A DNA stretch of 64,000 nt from Chaunax sp. Z400 (GCA_037577475.1 CM075187.1:305001-369000), one strand, 5' to 3'; shown: positions 50,765 through 62,849, counted from the first letter of the stretch. A program made the numbers and translations. The notes: generated by a model not told the origin, from the sequence alone.

Positions 50765-51399
50765 TGAGTGGCCGTTAATCATCGAACGTTAAACCGCTTT
50801 AGCTCGGCTCAGCCCGGCTCCGTCCGCTTCGTCCTGCCGGTGAAATGAAGCAGCTCGGCGGGCTGGGAGCGGCCGGGAGGCAGATCTCCGACTGGGTCGT
50901 TTGGTTCTGGTTTCTATTCAGTTCTGATAGGGATCTCTTCATCCGGCTGTGATTGATAGATGGTGGTCAATATCGGACTGGTTCTGGATCCGTACTGAGA
51001 AAACACTTCACTACAAACTGCTTTAATAAAACGTTTGATTCAACGCGGCCTCGTCGGCCTGCTAACGGCATGACGTGACTGAGGGCAGCTTTAGATAAAT
51101 GAGGTCATCCTGGAAAACTACTTCATTATGTCACGTTGAGTGAAAGCCGAACTGAAGAATGGCTCGTGTCATCATTGATTCTGGTTTCATTGTCATTGTT
51201 ATGTTGTGATTGTGAATCCATAGTCCAAATGATATTAAATAGAGCAGTTTGTAAAGGGAGTCTGGTGTGGACCTATCATCTACTAGGACCAGTCAAATGC
51301 CCCCTGAGACCCCCCCAGCACACACACACACACACACCCTCCTAAATACCCCAGCCCCATCTCACTATAGTGTTTTACTATGTTCATAACTACTTGTAA

Positions 51400-51830
51400 A
51401 GTACCTGTTCCAGGTTGGACTCACCTGTTTCTCCTTCATAGAACAAACTGAAGACATCAGAACCATGAAATACTGATGGAATCATGTTGTAAACACAAAC
51501 GTGTTAAAACCATAAACATGTTTCATATTCTAGATTCTTAACCTTGATGACAGCTTTTCTCACTGTTCACATGATCTTAACCAGTGTCATGAGGTCATGA
51601 CCTGGAATGTTTTCAGATAACAGCTGAGTCAAAAGTTAATTCGTGTGGAGGTCGTGTCGACTGTTGTATCCATATTCTGTCAAGAACCGCTCAGCTAATA
51701 GAACCTGCAGTCACATTCAGGTCATTCACATAAACCCCACCCTCTGATCCATCTAGTCAACCAATGAAAACGGTGGAACATTTAAGCTCATCTTTCAACT
51801 CGAAACATTGTGTCACAACTTTTCCCCTTG
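51400..51830 (+). mobile_element. Tc1-like remnant in chek2 5' intron
   Basis: Matches 19690-19960 block for block (ttccaggttggac, catagaacaaactgaagaca, ttgatgacagcttttctcac, tcttaaccagtgtcatgagg) but lacks the transposase part. Confidence 0.7.
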
Positions 51831-52084
51831 ACAGCCACCGTACTGTTACAGCACCAAAGAGGCTGTGAGACCACTTCCATCACGATACATCTACACCCGA
51901 ACTTGTCTGCAGCAACCACACAGAAAAGTGTTACAGTTACAAGGTTACAGGTGTGACTTCACCTGGTGACACGCCCACCCACCTTCCTGTGCACCTGTAT
52001 GCCCTCCAGCGCCATAGTGAAAATGACATTAATTTCATGTCCGCCTTCGATCTACTGGTCTGTTTTAATCTGCAGACCTGGACA

Positions 52085-55000
52085 ATGTCTGGAGAGGAGA
52101 TTCCACATGAGGGGCAGCAGTTCCAGTCCCCATCCCAGTCCCAGGCCCAGTCAACTCAGTCCATCCAGTCCCCATCCCAGTCAAAGTCCCAGTCCCAGCC
52201 TGGTTCCAGTTCTTCTAGCGGACCAACCTCAGCCAGCCAGTCGTCCAGCGGCTCAGGGACACTGAGCAGCGTGGACACCATCCCCGTCACCCTGCCATCT
52301 GTCCCCGAGGAACCTGAGACAGAACCCTGGGGCCGCCTGCTGCCGATGGCCCGAGGCTTCAGGAGCCACGGTAAGTCCACTGTTTACTACCAGCTAATAC
52401 GCTACAGATGCTAGCACTGATGCTAGTCCTAATAGTGGTTTGAGAACTAGCCCTGTTAGTACTGGTTAGACTGGTGTCCTCATGTTAGGACTGGTATGAG
52501 TTACCTTTCACCCCAATATTAGTGGTAATGTTAATCCTAGTACTGGACCTAGAGGTAGAACCAATACTGGTCCTAATGTTAGTACCAGTGCTGGTTCTAG
52601 AGGTAGTAACCATAATGGTTCTGGTCCTAACACCAGTGTAATCTTTAATGGTTTGTTGTTTGTCTACAGACTGTATTGAGGACCAGTACCTGTTTGGACG
52701 GGACTCTAAGTGTAACTATGTTCTGGATGATCCAGATGACAGAGGATCCAAAAAGTTCAGAATCTATAGCAAGAAACACTTCAGGATCTACAGAGTGAGA
52801 TCACTTCCTGTTCCTGATGATTGATTATTGACTGATAGAGACTCAGTATACAGTGACCATCTGTCTGTCTGTCAGGAGGGCAACGAGGTGTTTGTGGAGG
52901 ACTACAGTAACAACGGGACCTTTATTGATGGGATGCTGATCGGAAAAGGCAAGAAGCATCCGCTGGTCAACAACGCGGTGATCGCTCTGTCTGAACAACG
53001 AAACAAAGGTCTGAGAGACCGTCTGTCTGACTGACTGTCTGTCTGTCTGACTGTCTGTCTATCTATCTATCTGACTGTCTGTCAGTCTGTCTGTCTGACC
53101 GTCTGTCTGACTGTCTGTCAGTCTGTCTGTCTGACTGTCTGTCTGTCTGACTGTCAGTCTGTCTGTCTATCTGACTGACTGACTGTCTGTCTGACTGACT
53201 GTCTGTCTGTCTGACTGACTGTCTGTCTGACTGACTGACTGTCTGTCTCTCTCCAGTCTTTGTCTTCATTGATCTGATGTCACATGATCAGTCCAGTTTA
53301 CCAAAAGAGCTTCAGGAGAAATATCTGCTGACTCGACGGATCGGCACGTGAGTTTGACATCACTCACATTACTGTGATGTCACTTCCTGCATCCTGAAAC
53401 TCTGCTCTGTGTGTTTCAGAGGAGTGTGTGGTGAAGTCAAACTGGCCTTTGAGCGGTCCACCTGCAGAAAATTTGCTGTCAAGATAATAAACAAGAAGAA
53501 TTTTCAGTCTGAAGGGGTGAGTCATCTAGTCTGCTCCCTGATTGGCTAAGAGCTCTCCTTCTTTCAATCCTTCTTCTTTCCCTTCTTTCCTTCTTTCCTC
53601 CCTGTGACGGGAGCAGAAGGTAAAAACTACAAACATGGCATTTGAACATGTGGTTCAGTTTGTCAGAGCTGAAGTCACAGATGTTCCATTGGACCAATGG
53701 GTGGTCATGGAGTCATGTGATCTGTTTGTTGTTGTCCAATCACAGATGGCAACACGGAATGCAAAGACAGAGATCGAGATTCTACAGAGAGTCGACCATG
53801 TGAGTGTGACACCACAGAAGAAGAGAAATGATTCTATAGACTACTCCTTTATCACCAACTATAACTGTCTCCTCTCCTCGTCTCCTCTCTTCCTCTCCTC
53901 GTCTCCTCTTCCTCTCCTCGTCTCCTCTCTTCCTCTCCTCGTCTCCTCTCTTCCTCTCCTCGTCTCCTCTCTTCCTCTCCTCGTCTCCTCTTCCTCTCCT
54001 CGTCTCCTCTCTTCCTCTCCTCGTCTCCTCTCTTCCTCTCTTCCTGCAGCCTTGTCTCATTAGAACAGTGGATTTTTATCAGACAGAGGAGAGCTTCTAC
54101 ATCGTGTTGGAGCTGTGAGTCATCTACCTGTCTTCTTTCTACCTGTCTGTCTACCTGTCTGTCTGTCTACCTGTCTTCTTTCTACCTGTCTGTCTACATG
54201 TCTGTCTGTCTACCTGTCTTCTTTCTACCTGTATTTCTGTTTACCTGTCTGTCTGTCTAACTGTCTGTTTACCTGTCTGTCTGTCTACCTGTCTAACTGT
54301 CTGTCTACCTGTCTGTCTGTCTACCTGTCTAACTGTCTGTTTACCTGTCTGTCTGTCTACCTGTCTAACTGTCTGTTTACCTGTCTACCTGTCTAACTGT
54401 CTGTTTACCTGTCTGTCTGTCTAACTGTCTGTCTGTCTGTCTAACTGTCTGTTTACCTGTCTGTCTGTCTATTTGTCTAACTGTCTGTTTACCTGTCTGT
54501 CTGTCTACCTGTATTTCTGTTTACCTGTCTGTCTTTCTACCTGTATTTCTGTTTACCTGTCTGTCTGTCTACCTGTCTAACTGTCTGTTTACCTGTCTGT
54601 CTGTCTACCTGTCTGTCTGTTTACCTGTCTGTCTGTCTACCTGTCTAACTGTCTGTCTACCTGTCTGTCTGTTTACCTGTATGTCTGTCTGTCTGTCTAA
54701 CTGTCTGTTTACCTGTCTGTCTGTCTACCTGTCTAACTGTCTGTATACCTGTCTGTCTGTTTACCTGTATGTCTGTCTACCTGTCTAACTGTCTGTTTAC
54801 CTGTCTGTCTGTCTACCTGTCTGTCAGGATGGAGGGGGGTGAGTTATTCCACAGAGTCAAGTCTCAGCAGAAGCTCAAAGAGTCCGTTGCCAAACTCTAC
54901 TTCTACCAGATGCTGAGAGCCGTCCAGGTGTGTCTCTGTTGCTATGCTAACCGGTTCTGACCAGTTCACAGCAGAGGTAACTGTGTGTGTGTGTAGTATC

Positions 55001-58000
55001 TCCACAGTAACGGGATCATCCACAGAGACCTGAAACCAGAGAACATCCTCCTGTCCTCACACGACGACGTCTGTCTCATCAAGGTACCACCACCATAATC
55101 ATCATCATCATCATCATCATCATCCTCATCCTGCTACAGTAAATATTATCCAATCCGACTACAGTCATCAGGCAGCCCCCCTCCCCTGAACATCAGCTGA
55201 TGGATCAGTTCTTCATCTGCTGTGGTTCTGATGAGGTTCTGATGAGGTTCTGATGAGACCTCCTCTCCATCTGATCTTCTGATCATAACTCGTAGGGTAA
55301 AAGTAGATAGTAATACTTCATCAAGTACTTGTCTATATACAGTTGCAAGAAAAAGTATGTGAACCCTTTGGAATTACCTGGATTTCTGCATAAATTGGTC
55401 ATCAAATGTGATCTGATCTTCATCTAAGTCACAACAATAGACAAACGCAGTCTGCTCAAACTAATACCACACAAACAATTATATGTTTTCATGTTTTTAT
55501 TGAACACAACATGTAAACATTCACAGTGCACGGTGGAAAAAGTATGTGAACCCTTGGATTTAATAACTGGTTGACCCTCCTTTGGCAGCAATAACCTCAA
55601 CCCAACGTTTCCTGTAGTTGCAGATCAGACCTGCACAACGGTCAGGAGGAATTTTGGACCATTCCTCTTTACAAAACTGTTTCAGTTCAGCAATATTCTT
55701 GGGATGTCTGGTGTGAATCGCTCTCTTGAGGTCATGCCACAGCATCTCAATCGGGTTGAGGTCAGGACTCTGACTGGGCCACTCCAGAAGGTGCATTTTC
55801 TTCTGTTGAAGCCATTCTGTTGTTGATTTACTTCTGTGCTTTGGGTCGTTGTCCTGTTGCATCACCCATCTTCTGTTGAGCTTCAGTTGGTGGACAGATG
55901 GCCTTCAGTTCTCCTGCAAAATGTCTTGACAAACTTGGAAATTCATTTTTCCATCGATGATAGCGATCTGTCCAGGCCCTGAGGCAGCAAAGCCGCCCCA
56001 AACCATGATGCCCCCTCCACCATACTTCACAGTTGGGATGAGGTTTTGATGTTGGTGTGCTGTGCCTTTTTTTCTCCACACATAGTGTTGTGTGTTCCTT
56101 CCAAACAACTCAACTTTGGATTCATCTGTCCAGAATATTTTGCCAGTAGTGCTGTGGAACATCCAGGTGCTCTTTTGCAAACTTCAAATGTGCAGCAATG
56201 TTTTTTTTGGACAGCAGTGGCTTCCTCCGTGGTGTCCTCCCATGAACTCCATTCTTGTTTAATGTTTTACGTATCGTAGATTCGTCAACAGAGATGTTAG
56301 CATGTGCCAGAGATTTCTGTAAGTCTTTAGCTGACACTCTAGGATTCTTCTTCACCTCATTGAGCATTCTGCGCTCAATGAGGTGAAGAAGAATCCTAGA
56401 GTGTCAGAGTGTCAGTGCGGAGCACTCCTGACTCCAATTAGCTCTTGGAGAAGTCATTAGCCTAGGGGTTCACATACTTTTTCCACCCTGCACTGTGAAT
56501 ATTTACATGGTGTGTTCAATAAAAACATGAAAACATATTGTTTGTGTGGTATTAGTTTAAGCAGACTGTGTTTGTCTATTGTTGTGACTTAGATGAAGAT
56601 CAGATCACATTTTATGACCAATTTATGCAGAAATCCAGGTAATTCCAAAGGGTTCACATACTTTTTCTTGCAACTGTATATAGAAGTATATATATATTAT
56701 ATATATATAATATAGTAGTTGAGTAAGGTCAATTCTGACAATGTTTTTTTAGTGTAAACATGTATCAGTTCTAACTCCATGTGTCCCCCCCCCCCCGAGA
56801 GTATGGGGCTAATCCAGACTCATGTAGACCAGGGGTCTCCAACATGTCAGGCTGGTGGTCTGATGTTTCCTATAGCAAAATAAAACATTAGATTCAGTAA
56901 AACTGTCTCTCCGCCGTTCAGTTACCTCATCAATAGATTGCCTGTTGGTGGTGGAATCATCGACTCAGAAGTCAGTAACCAGGTAAAACCTTTAGCATGG
57001 CTCCACCCTAGAGACAGGTTCCATCTGCTCCTGTCCTCCTGGTCCGACCCGCTGTCAGCTGATCAGAAACTCATCACCGTTTACATTAGAAACTATCACA
57101 TCTAAGTGATCCATGTCCTATCCTGTCTGTCTTATGTGTCCTATCCTGTCTGTCCTATCCTGTCTGTCCTATCCTGTCTGTCCTATGTGTCCTATCCTGT
57201 CTGTCCTATGTGTCCTATCCTGTCTGTCCTATCCTGTCTGTCCTATCCTGTCTGTCCTATGTGTCCTATCCTATATGTCCTATCCTGTCTGTCCTATGTG
57301 TCCTATCCTGTCTGTCCTATGTGTCCTATCCTATATGTCCTATCCTGTCTGTCCTATGTGTCCTATCCTGTCTGTCCTATCCTGTCTGTCCTATGTGTCC
57401 TATCCTATATGTCCTATCCTCTCTGTCCTATGTGTCCTATCCTGTCTGTCCTATCCTGTCTGTCCTATGTGTCCTATCCTATATGTCCTATCCTGTCTGT
57501 CCTATGTGTCCTATCCTGTCTGTCCTATCCTGTCTGTCCTATGTGTCCTATCCTATATGTCCTATCCTGTCTTTCCTATCCTATCTGTCCTATGTGTGCT
57601 ATCTTGTCTTTCCTATCCTATCTGTCCTATGTGTCCTATCCTATGTGTCCTATCCTATATGTCCTATCCTGTCTGTCCTATGTGTCCTATCCTGTCTGTC
57701 CTATGTGTCCTATCCTATCTGTCCTATGTGTCCTGTCCTATGTGTCCTGTCCTATGTGTCCTATCCTGTCTGTCCTATGTGTCCTATCCTATCTGTCCTA
57801 TCCTATCTGTCCTATGTGTCCTATCCTATCTGTCTTATGTGTCCTGTCCTATGTGTCCTATCCTGTCTGTCCTATGTGTCCTATCCTATCTGTCCTATCC
57901 TATCTGTCCTATGTGTCCTATCCTATCTGTCCTATGTGTCCTATCCCATCCTGATTGGTTGCTCTGTGTGCTGTACATTGTGTGTGTGTGTGTCAGGTGA

Positions 58001-59190
58001 CAGACTTCAACCAGTCCAGGATCCTGGAGGAGACCCTGTTGATGAGGACTCTGTGTGGGACGCCGTCCTATCTGGCTCCAGAGGTCTTCAGTCAGGCGTC
58101 CACCACAGGATACGGCCTCGCTGTCGACGCCTGGAGCCTCGGAGTCCTGCTCTTCGTCTGGTAGGCTCACCTGTCTCACCTCCTGTCTTATCCCATCTGA
58201 CTGTCTCACCTCCTGTGTGTCTTTACCTGTCTCTCTCTACCTATCTGACGCTTCCTGTCTCTCTCTCCCTGTCTCTCTCTACCTGTCTCTCTCTACCTAT
58301 CTGACTCTTCCTGTCTCTCTCTCCCTGTCTCTCTCTACCTGTCTCTCTCTACATGTCTGTCTCTTCCTGTCTCTCTCTACCTGTCTCTCTTCCTGTCTCT
58401 CTCTCTACCTGTCTGTTTTAGTCTGGGTGGTTATCCTCCGTTCCATGAGGATTTTGGCCATCAATCCATCACAGAGCAGATCATCCATGGAGATTTTACC
58501 ATGGTTCCATCCAAGTGGAGACATGTCTCTGACCAAGGTACTACTGGAATACTACTGTAGTACTACTGTAGTAGTAGTACAGTACTCAGTGTGTTTCCAT
58601 GTTCACAGCTAAAGATGTGGTGAGGAAGCTGCTGGTCGTTGATCCCAGTAAGAGGATGACTATAGAGGAGGCTCTGCAGCACACCTGGTTACAGGTAACA
58701 ACACACTACTAGTACTACTAGCAGTAGTACTACTAGTACTGCAGTACTACTTTACTACTGCAGTGGTAGTACTACTACTAGTGGTAGTACTGCAGTACTA
58801 CCACTGAACTCTACTTCATCAGTATTACACCAGAGCCTGCGATCACCTATCACTGGAAACTGTTTAGGCCTCATGATGATGGCGAAGGCGTTCTCCAGGT
58901 GCATGATGGGAGCTGTGTGGTTGTTTTAGGATCCTGTGATGATGGAGAAGGCTCACAGACTCATGTACCCTAATGACGATGATGCTGCTGTTGCCATGGT
59001 AACCACCTCTTCAGACATTCACTCATTGGCTGCTCTTCATCACGCTAACTTGTGCTGACTCCTCCCTCAGGAGGAGGAGGAGGCGGGGTCAGACTCAGGA
59101 AGCTCCAGGAGGAAACGAGGACGAGATGAAGGAGGCGAAGAGGAGCATTCGGCCAAACGGAGAAAGGCCCCACCCCCCACCCCACTGTAG
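52085..59190 (+). CDS. chek2: Checkpoint kinase 2
   Basis: DNA-damage serine/threonine kinase activated by ATM; nuclear. Coding exons: 52085-52370, 52670-52794, 52876-53008, 53257-53347, 53420-53516, 53746-53799, 54050-54114, 54828-54927, 54997-55083, 57997-58160, 58422-58537, 58609-58694, 58930-58998, 59071-59190 (TAG), 530 aa, phases consistent (human 543). Order: SQ/TQ-rich N-terminus; FHA domain (FGRDSKCNY, YSKKHFRIYR, DYSNNGTFIDG); kinase domain with glycine loop IGTGVCGEVKLAFE, lysine FAVKII, TEIEIL, HRDLKPEN, activation loop LMRTLCGTPSYLAPEV; C-terminal basic stretch SSRRKRGRDE. Oddities: DFG reads DFN (VTDFNQSR), and the T68-type TQ site is not apparent. Non-coding exon 1 probably ends at 50764. 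Confidence 0.98.
53030..53250 (+). repeat. CTGACTGTCTGT repeat before chek2 exon 4
   Basis: About 220 bp of ctgtctgtctgactg units filling the intron and feeding into the acceptor ctctctccag. Confidence 0.93.
53870..54045 (+). repeat. TCCTCTCCTCGTCTCCTCTC repeat before chek2 exon 7
   Basis: About nine 19-21 bp pyrimidine units leading into the acceptor ttcctgcag at 54049. Confidence 0.93.
54121..54826 (+). repeat. CTGTCTGTCTACCTGTCTAA array filling chek2 intron 7
   Basis: About 700 bp of ctgtctgt, ctgtttac and ctgtctaa units occupy the whole intron from donor to acceptor (ctgtcag, 54827). Confidence 0.95.
55338..56678 (-). mobile_element. Tc1-like transposon, inactivated
   Basis: 1341 bp in the chek2 intron between exons 9 and 10, flanked by TA. 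Inverted ends TACAGTTGCAAGAAAAAGTA. The minus-strand transposase survives in three frames: VSAKDLQKSLAHANISVDES; WTDESKVELFGRNTQHYVWR with GGGGIMVWGGFAASGPG; and MQQDNDPKHRSKSTTEWLQQ with SPDLNPIEMLWHD. The DDE residues are kept but frameshifts break the gene, and the N-terminus is lost at a hairpin (56331-56407). Confidence 0.95.
56331..56407. repeat. Perfect 34-bp-arm palindrome inside the Tc1 copy
   Basis: Arms 56331-56364 and 56374-56407 are exact complements around a 9-bp loop. The right arm is a backward copy of transposase coding sequence, replacing the lost 5' part of the gene. Confidence 0.92.
57106..57955 (+). repeat. TCCTATCCTGTCTGTCCTATGTG minisatellite before chek2 exon 10
   Basis: About 850 bp of 11-12 bp pyrimidine-rich units (cctgtctgtcc, tatgtgtcc). 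All three + frames are open for 280-360 codons purely from composition (YPVCPMCPILSV type). Then (TG)n and the acceptor gtcag at 57996. Confidence 0.96.
58200..58418 (+). repeat. CTGTCTCTCTCTACC repeat before chek2 exon 11
   Basis: About 220 bp of ctgtctctct, acctgtct and ttcctgtct units ending near the acceptor ttttag at 58421. Confidence 0.92.
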
Positions 59191-59282
59191 AAGACCAATC
59201 AGATTGAGAAGTTCCTCAGGTCATGTGACTCTGCTAGATGTTGACTACTGAAATGTTGTAAATTAAGTTTCTAATGTTTTCT

Positions 59283-59288
59283 AATAAA
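59283..59288 (+). terminator. chek2 polyadenylation signal
   Basis: AATAAA 93 bp after the stop codon. Confidence 0.7.
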
Positions 59289-59412
59289 ATCTTATATTTT
59301 TCACTGATTTAATTCTTCATCACTCTTCAACACTGGTCAGATGTTGCCATGGTAACAGTGAGGTCACAAACAGAACGAACCGAACAGATGAGTGAATAAG
59401 TAAAATCACAAA

Positions 59413-59516
59413 TTTATTTCACTTCATGACAAAAATGACTCTTTAAAATTTTTAAAAACATGAATCTGATGATAAACAGCAGATCTGAGATCAGCTGATT
59501 TTTGTTACTTTTTATT
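59413..59516 (-). terminator. Candidate gstt polyadenylation signals
   Basis: AATAAA on the minus strand at 59516-59511 and 59418-59413, downstream of the gstt stop at 59787. Even the farther one stops about 100 bp short of the chek2 signal, so the two 3' ends appear close but not overlapping. Confidence 0.5.
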
Positions 59517-59786
59517 CACCTGTCTCACCTGTTGGCCTCATCAGGTTTTGTAGAAAGACTGTTTTGTAATCAGGACTAATCAATCGATTCAATCATTGAT
59601 TCATGTCAGCTGATCTTTGTTTCACATGATTGATTTGGCATTTAATAAAACAGATGTAACTCAACAACCAATCACACCTGTCAGCATCATCATCACATCA
59701 TCTCTGGGTTCTAATGATTGGCTCCAGTCAGGATGCAGGTGTTTCTTGGCCCCACCCCTCTGTGTGACATAAGTACTGTGGTGATG

Positions 59787-61305
59787 TCAGAGCTTGGCTT
59801 TGCGGCGGTCTCTGACTCCATACAGGACGGCGTGAGCTCGGTAGAATGACTCGCCGATGATTGACTGGACTCTGCTCCTCCATTGCTGCAGCTTCGGACG
59901 CTGCTGCAGGACGTCTCTGCCTCCGCATAGAGGCTGCAGAGACACACTGAGCATGCTCAGAACCAGCAACCAATCAATGAAGGCCAGCCTCAACATGTAA
60001 CAGTAACTAGCTTACATAAAATCTGATCGATTGTCAACCGATCAGACCCCTGACCTGCATGAGCTCACAGATGGCGAGCAGGTCGGCCACAGTGATGTCA
60101 TCACCGCAGAGGAACGGCTGTCCGCCCAGAAACATGGACTCCAGTTTGTCCAGAGTGTTATCAAGCTGATACAGAGCACGAATCAAACGCCCCTCATCCA
60201 CTGGAGAACCAGTCATAGACGGGAGGAGCACCTGAGAAAGGCGGGAGGAGACAGACACAGGTGGGTGGAGACAGAGACAGACAGGGACTGAATTTTTGCT
60301 GTGTCTATGTTTAAACTGATTGCTATCAGTTTCTGATCAGTTAATTATCAGTCTGAGTGTGTTGATCGTGTGAAACTGATGGTCCCTAACTGGGACCAGT
60401 TGGATGGAGTGTGTACCTCCAGTATGAACACTTTAGCAGTGTGTGGTCGTGTGTTGCTGTGATGCCAGGCTGTGTATTCGTCCACTCGGGCTCGTCTCTC
60501 TGGTTGCCGTGGATACCAGTGTTCTGGGATGTCATACTTGGTGGTAAGGTACTTCAAGATGGCATCACTGTAACACACACACACAAGCAATTAGCACTTG
60601 ATGGACTAAAGTACCAAAGACAGACCAGAATAAATGGGCTGAGTCCCGGTCGTGAACCTCTCTGTGAGGACGAAGCCGCCGTCCACCAGGACCGGAACCT
60701 TCTGCATGGGGTTCAGTTTGGTGAAGTCTGGAGTCTTGTTCTCTCCTGCAGGTTGAAGAACACGTCAGACCAATCAGAAAACAGCTGACTAACATTTTTT
60801 AAAGATAACCCCACAAACAACAGGACAAACTCTACAGTTCGGCGTCATCACTGCGTCACAGTTACGCGACGCTGCCCCTCATTTCCGGCTTCAACATCTT
60901 TTCTTTAACTCAAACATGGCGCATGTTTACTTTATCAAAATAAAATAATTACTATTACCAGGTCAGTATTTCATATTAAAAGTCTATATGTCTACAAATC
61001 TGAACCGGAAACTCCAAAACGGTCAAATCCTTAATACGTTTTGTTTTGTTATTATTTGGGTCAAAGTTCTCTGAGGCAGAAGTCTGAATGTAGGACAGCT
61101 CAGAAACATTAAACCGCTAATCGACCAAGGTACCGACTGGTTAGTCAGTTAGTTAGTTAGCCACTAAAGCTAGCTGCTGACCTTTCCTCAGAGCCACGGT
61201 GCGGACTGTGTGCGGGATTTTGTTGCATTCCAGCAGGATGAGCACCGCCCGGCAGGGCTGTGACAAAAGATCCAAATAAACTTCCACCGACGGGGCTGTT
61301 GTCAT
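59787..61305 (-). CDS. gstt1: Glutathione S-transferase theta
   Basis: Cytosolic theta-class enzyme that conjugates glutathione to small electrophiles. Exons in transcript order: 61305-61182 (ATG), 60745-60658, 60567-60417, 60231-60055, 59933-59787 (TGA); phases consistent; 228 aa. The thioredoxin-fold half has VYLDLLSQPCRAVLIL, where Ser15 is the expected theta catalytic serine, then NPMQKVPVLVDGGFVLTESD with the cis-Pro and ES glutathione-binding pair. The helical half has YDIPEHWYPRQPERRARVDE and FLCGDDITVADLLAICELMQ. Human GSTT1 is 240 aa, so the C-terminus ends about 12 residues early. Which fish theta paralogue it is cannot be decided here. Confidence 0.95.
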
Positions 61306-61628
61306 GACGACTGAAGTCGTTTTTAACGTGTAAAGAAACGGTAAACTACAGACGGTCGATGAGGCTGCCGGTGTGTAGTTTATTTACGCCTCCAGCTGCT
61401 CCGCTGCGCTCCTGCTGGTCGCTCCGCGCACTACAGTGATTCTTTTAATTTGTCAAACTGCCGCAGTGATATCTTTTATTTTGATAAGGTGCTATATTGT
61501 AACAGGAAGTCCACCAAAGGACAACCGAATCAGCGAGAGGTCGAAGCTCACTGAGGAAACCACGTTTGACCAGGACTAGAGCCATATAGTACTCCCTCAA
61601 AACTTCTTTTTGAGTTAAGAATTAGAGT

Positions 61629-61629
<1 letters not shown>
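61306..61629 (-). promoter_or_regulatory. gstt upstream region
   Basis: GC-rich near 61340-61430, consistent with a CpG-type promoter for gstt. No TATA box or antioxidant response element recognised. Confidence 0.35.
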
Positions 61630-61701
<72 letters not shown>

Positions 61702-61716
61702 AATTATATTTATATT

Positions 61717-61748
<32 letters not shown>

Positions 61749-61750
61749 CC
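61630..61750. repeat. (AT)n microsatellite
   Basis: About 60 bp of pure AT units followed by tatatttatat variants. Confidence 0.95.
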
Positions 61751-62488
61751 CCTTTTTCTATTCTTTTGTATGTTTGTATTCCTTGTTTCTATTGAATGTT
61801 AGTTACTGAATAAAGTTTGAAGGGAAAAAAAAGTGGTGGTGGGCGGCCATGTTGATTAATTATTATAATTAATATAATGTGAAAATAAAAGTCACTGTCA
61901 GCAGTTTTTCAAAATAAAATAGTCACTCTGACAGGGGATTTTCAAAATAAAATAGTCACTGTCAGCAGTGCTTCAAAATAAAGTAATTCAAGAGGATTTT
62001 CAAAACAATGGAGGTCAAATGTTTCTCAGTAATCCTTGAGTAACAGATTTATTTTGGACTCACCTCTTCCTGTATCCATCTGAACAGAAGAGTGATGCCA
62101 CCAAACAAACCAGTTCTTGTTAAACTGCTTCTTTTTACGACCTTTAAAATCTTCAGGTTTGAATCTCAGAGTCGAACATTTAGGAACATTTTCTGTGTTT
62201 GTTTCTAAACTGTTGACGAGCTTAGAAGAATTAACTTTAAACTGCGGCTGTTTTCATTACGTGTTGATCGTTAGCTGCATTTAGATCTCCAGCCTCTGAT
62301 CTCAGATCAGATCTTGTCCTGTTGATGGTCCATAATCCCAGTGACCTGGATCTGATCTAATGTGAACACATCTGTCCTCCAAACAGCAGACATTCAAACC
62401 CAAATAGACATTAGTAGTGAATGACATTTAGGTCTGGAGGACGACAACCCATCAGCTGATCACAAATTACAACCAGACCTACTCACCA
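61751..62488. other. Gene-free stretch
   Basis: No gene recognised. A motif ttcaaaataaaatagtcact occurs about three times between 61905 and 61985, a small degenerate tandem repeat. Confidence 0.5.
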
Positions 62489-62690
62489 ACTAAGAAGCAG
62501 CTTTATTTGTCACATACAATTATACATGGTGCAATGTAGCTGAGGAGCAGTGGGCAGCCAGTACAGCGCCTGGGGAGCAGTTTGGGGTTCAGTATCTTGC
62601 TCAAGGATACTTCGACATGTGGACTGGGGATCAAACCACCGACCCTCTGATAAACGGACAACCGCTCTTACCCCCTAGTAACCAGCCTAC
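62489..62690 (-). mobile_element. tRNA-derived SINE, second copy
   Basis: Reverse complement of the family at 31297: ggtggtttgatccccagtcc (B-box part), gaagtatccttgagcaagat and ggcagcccactgctcctcag-like blocks, with a different 3' end (gtgacaaataaagctgcttc). Confidence 0.82.
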
Positions 62691-62849
62691 CTTCTACCTA
62701 CTAACCAACTAGTAACCAGCCTACCTTCTACCTACTAACTACTGAATCCTCACCGGTCTCATTCATGTCAGATATCCGATCCAGGACCACATGTGAAAGA
62801 GACTCAAATCTGATTTTAAAACACTTTTATGGTCACGCAAAGAAATCAG

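Noticed and set aside
53635..53745. Upstream start for chek2 exon 6 (acceptor gcag near 53617)
   Set aside because: Would add non-homologous residues; the acceptor cacag at 53745 gives the expected TEIEIL exon in phase.
57106..58304. Three overlapping open frames of 280-364 codons (CPILSV repeats)
   Set aside because: All three frames are open because the repeat unit lacks stops; it is an intron of chek2.
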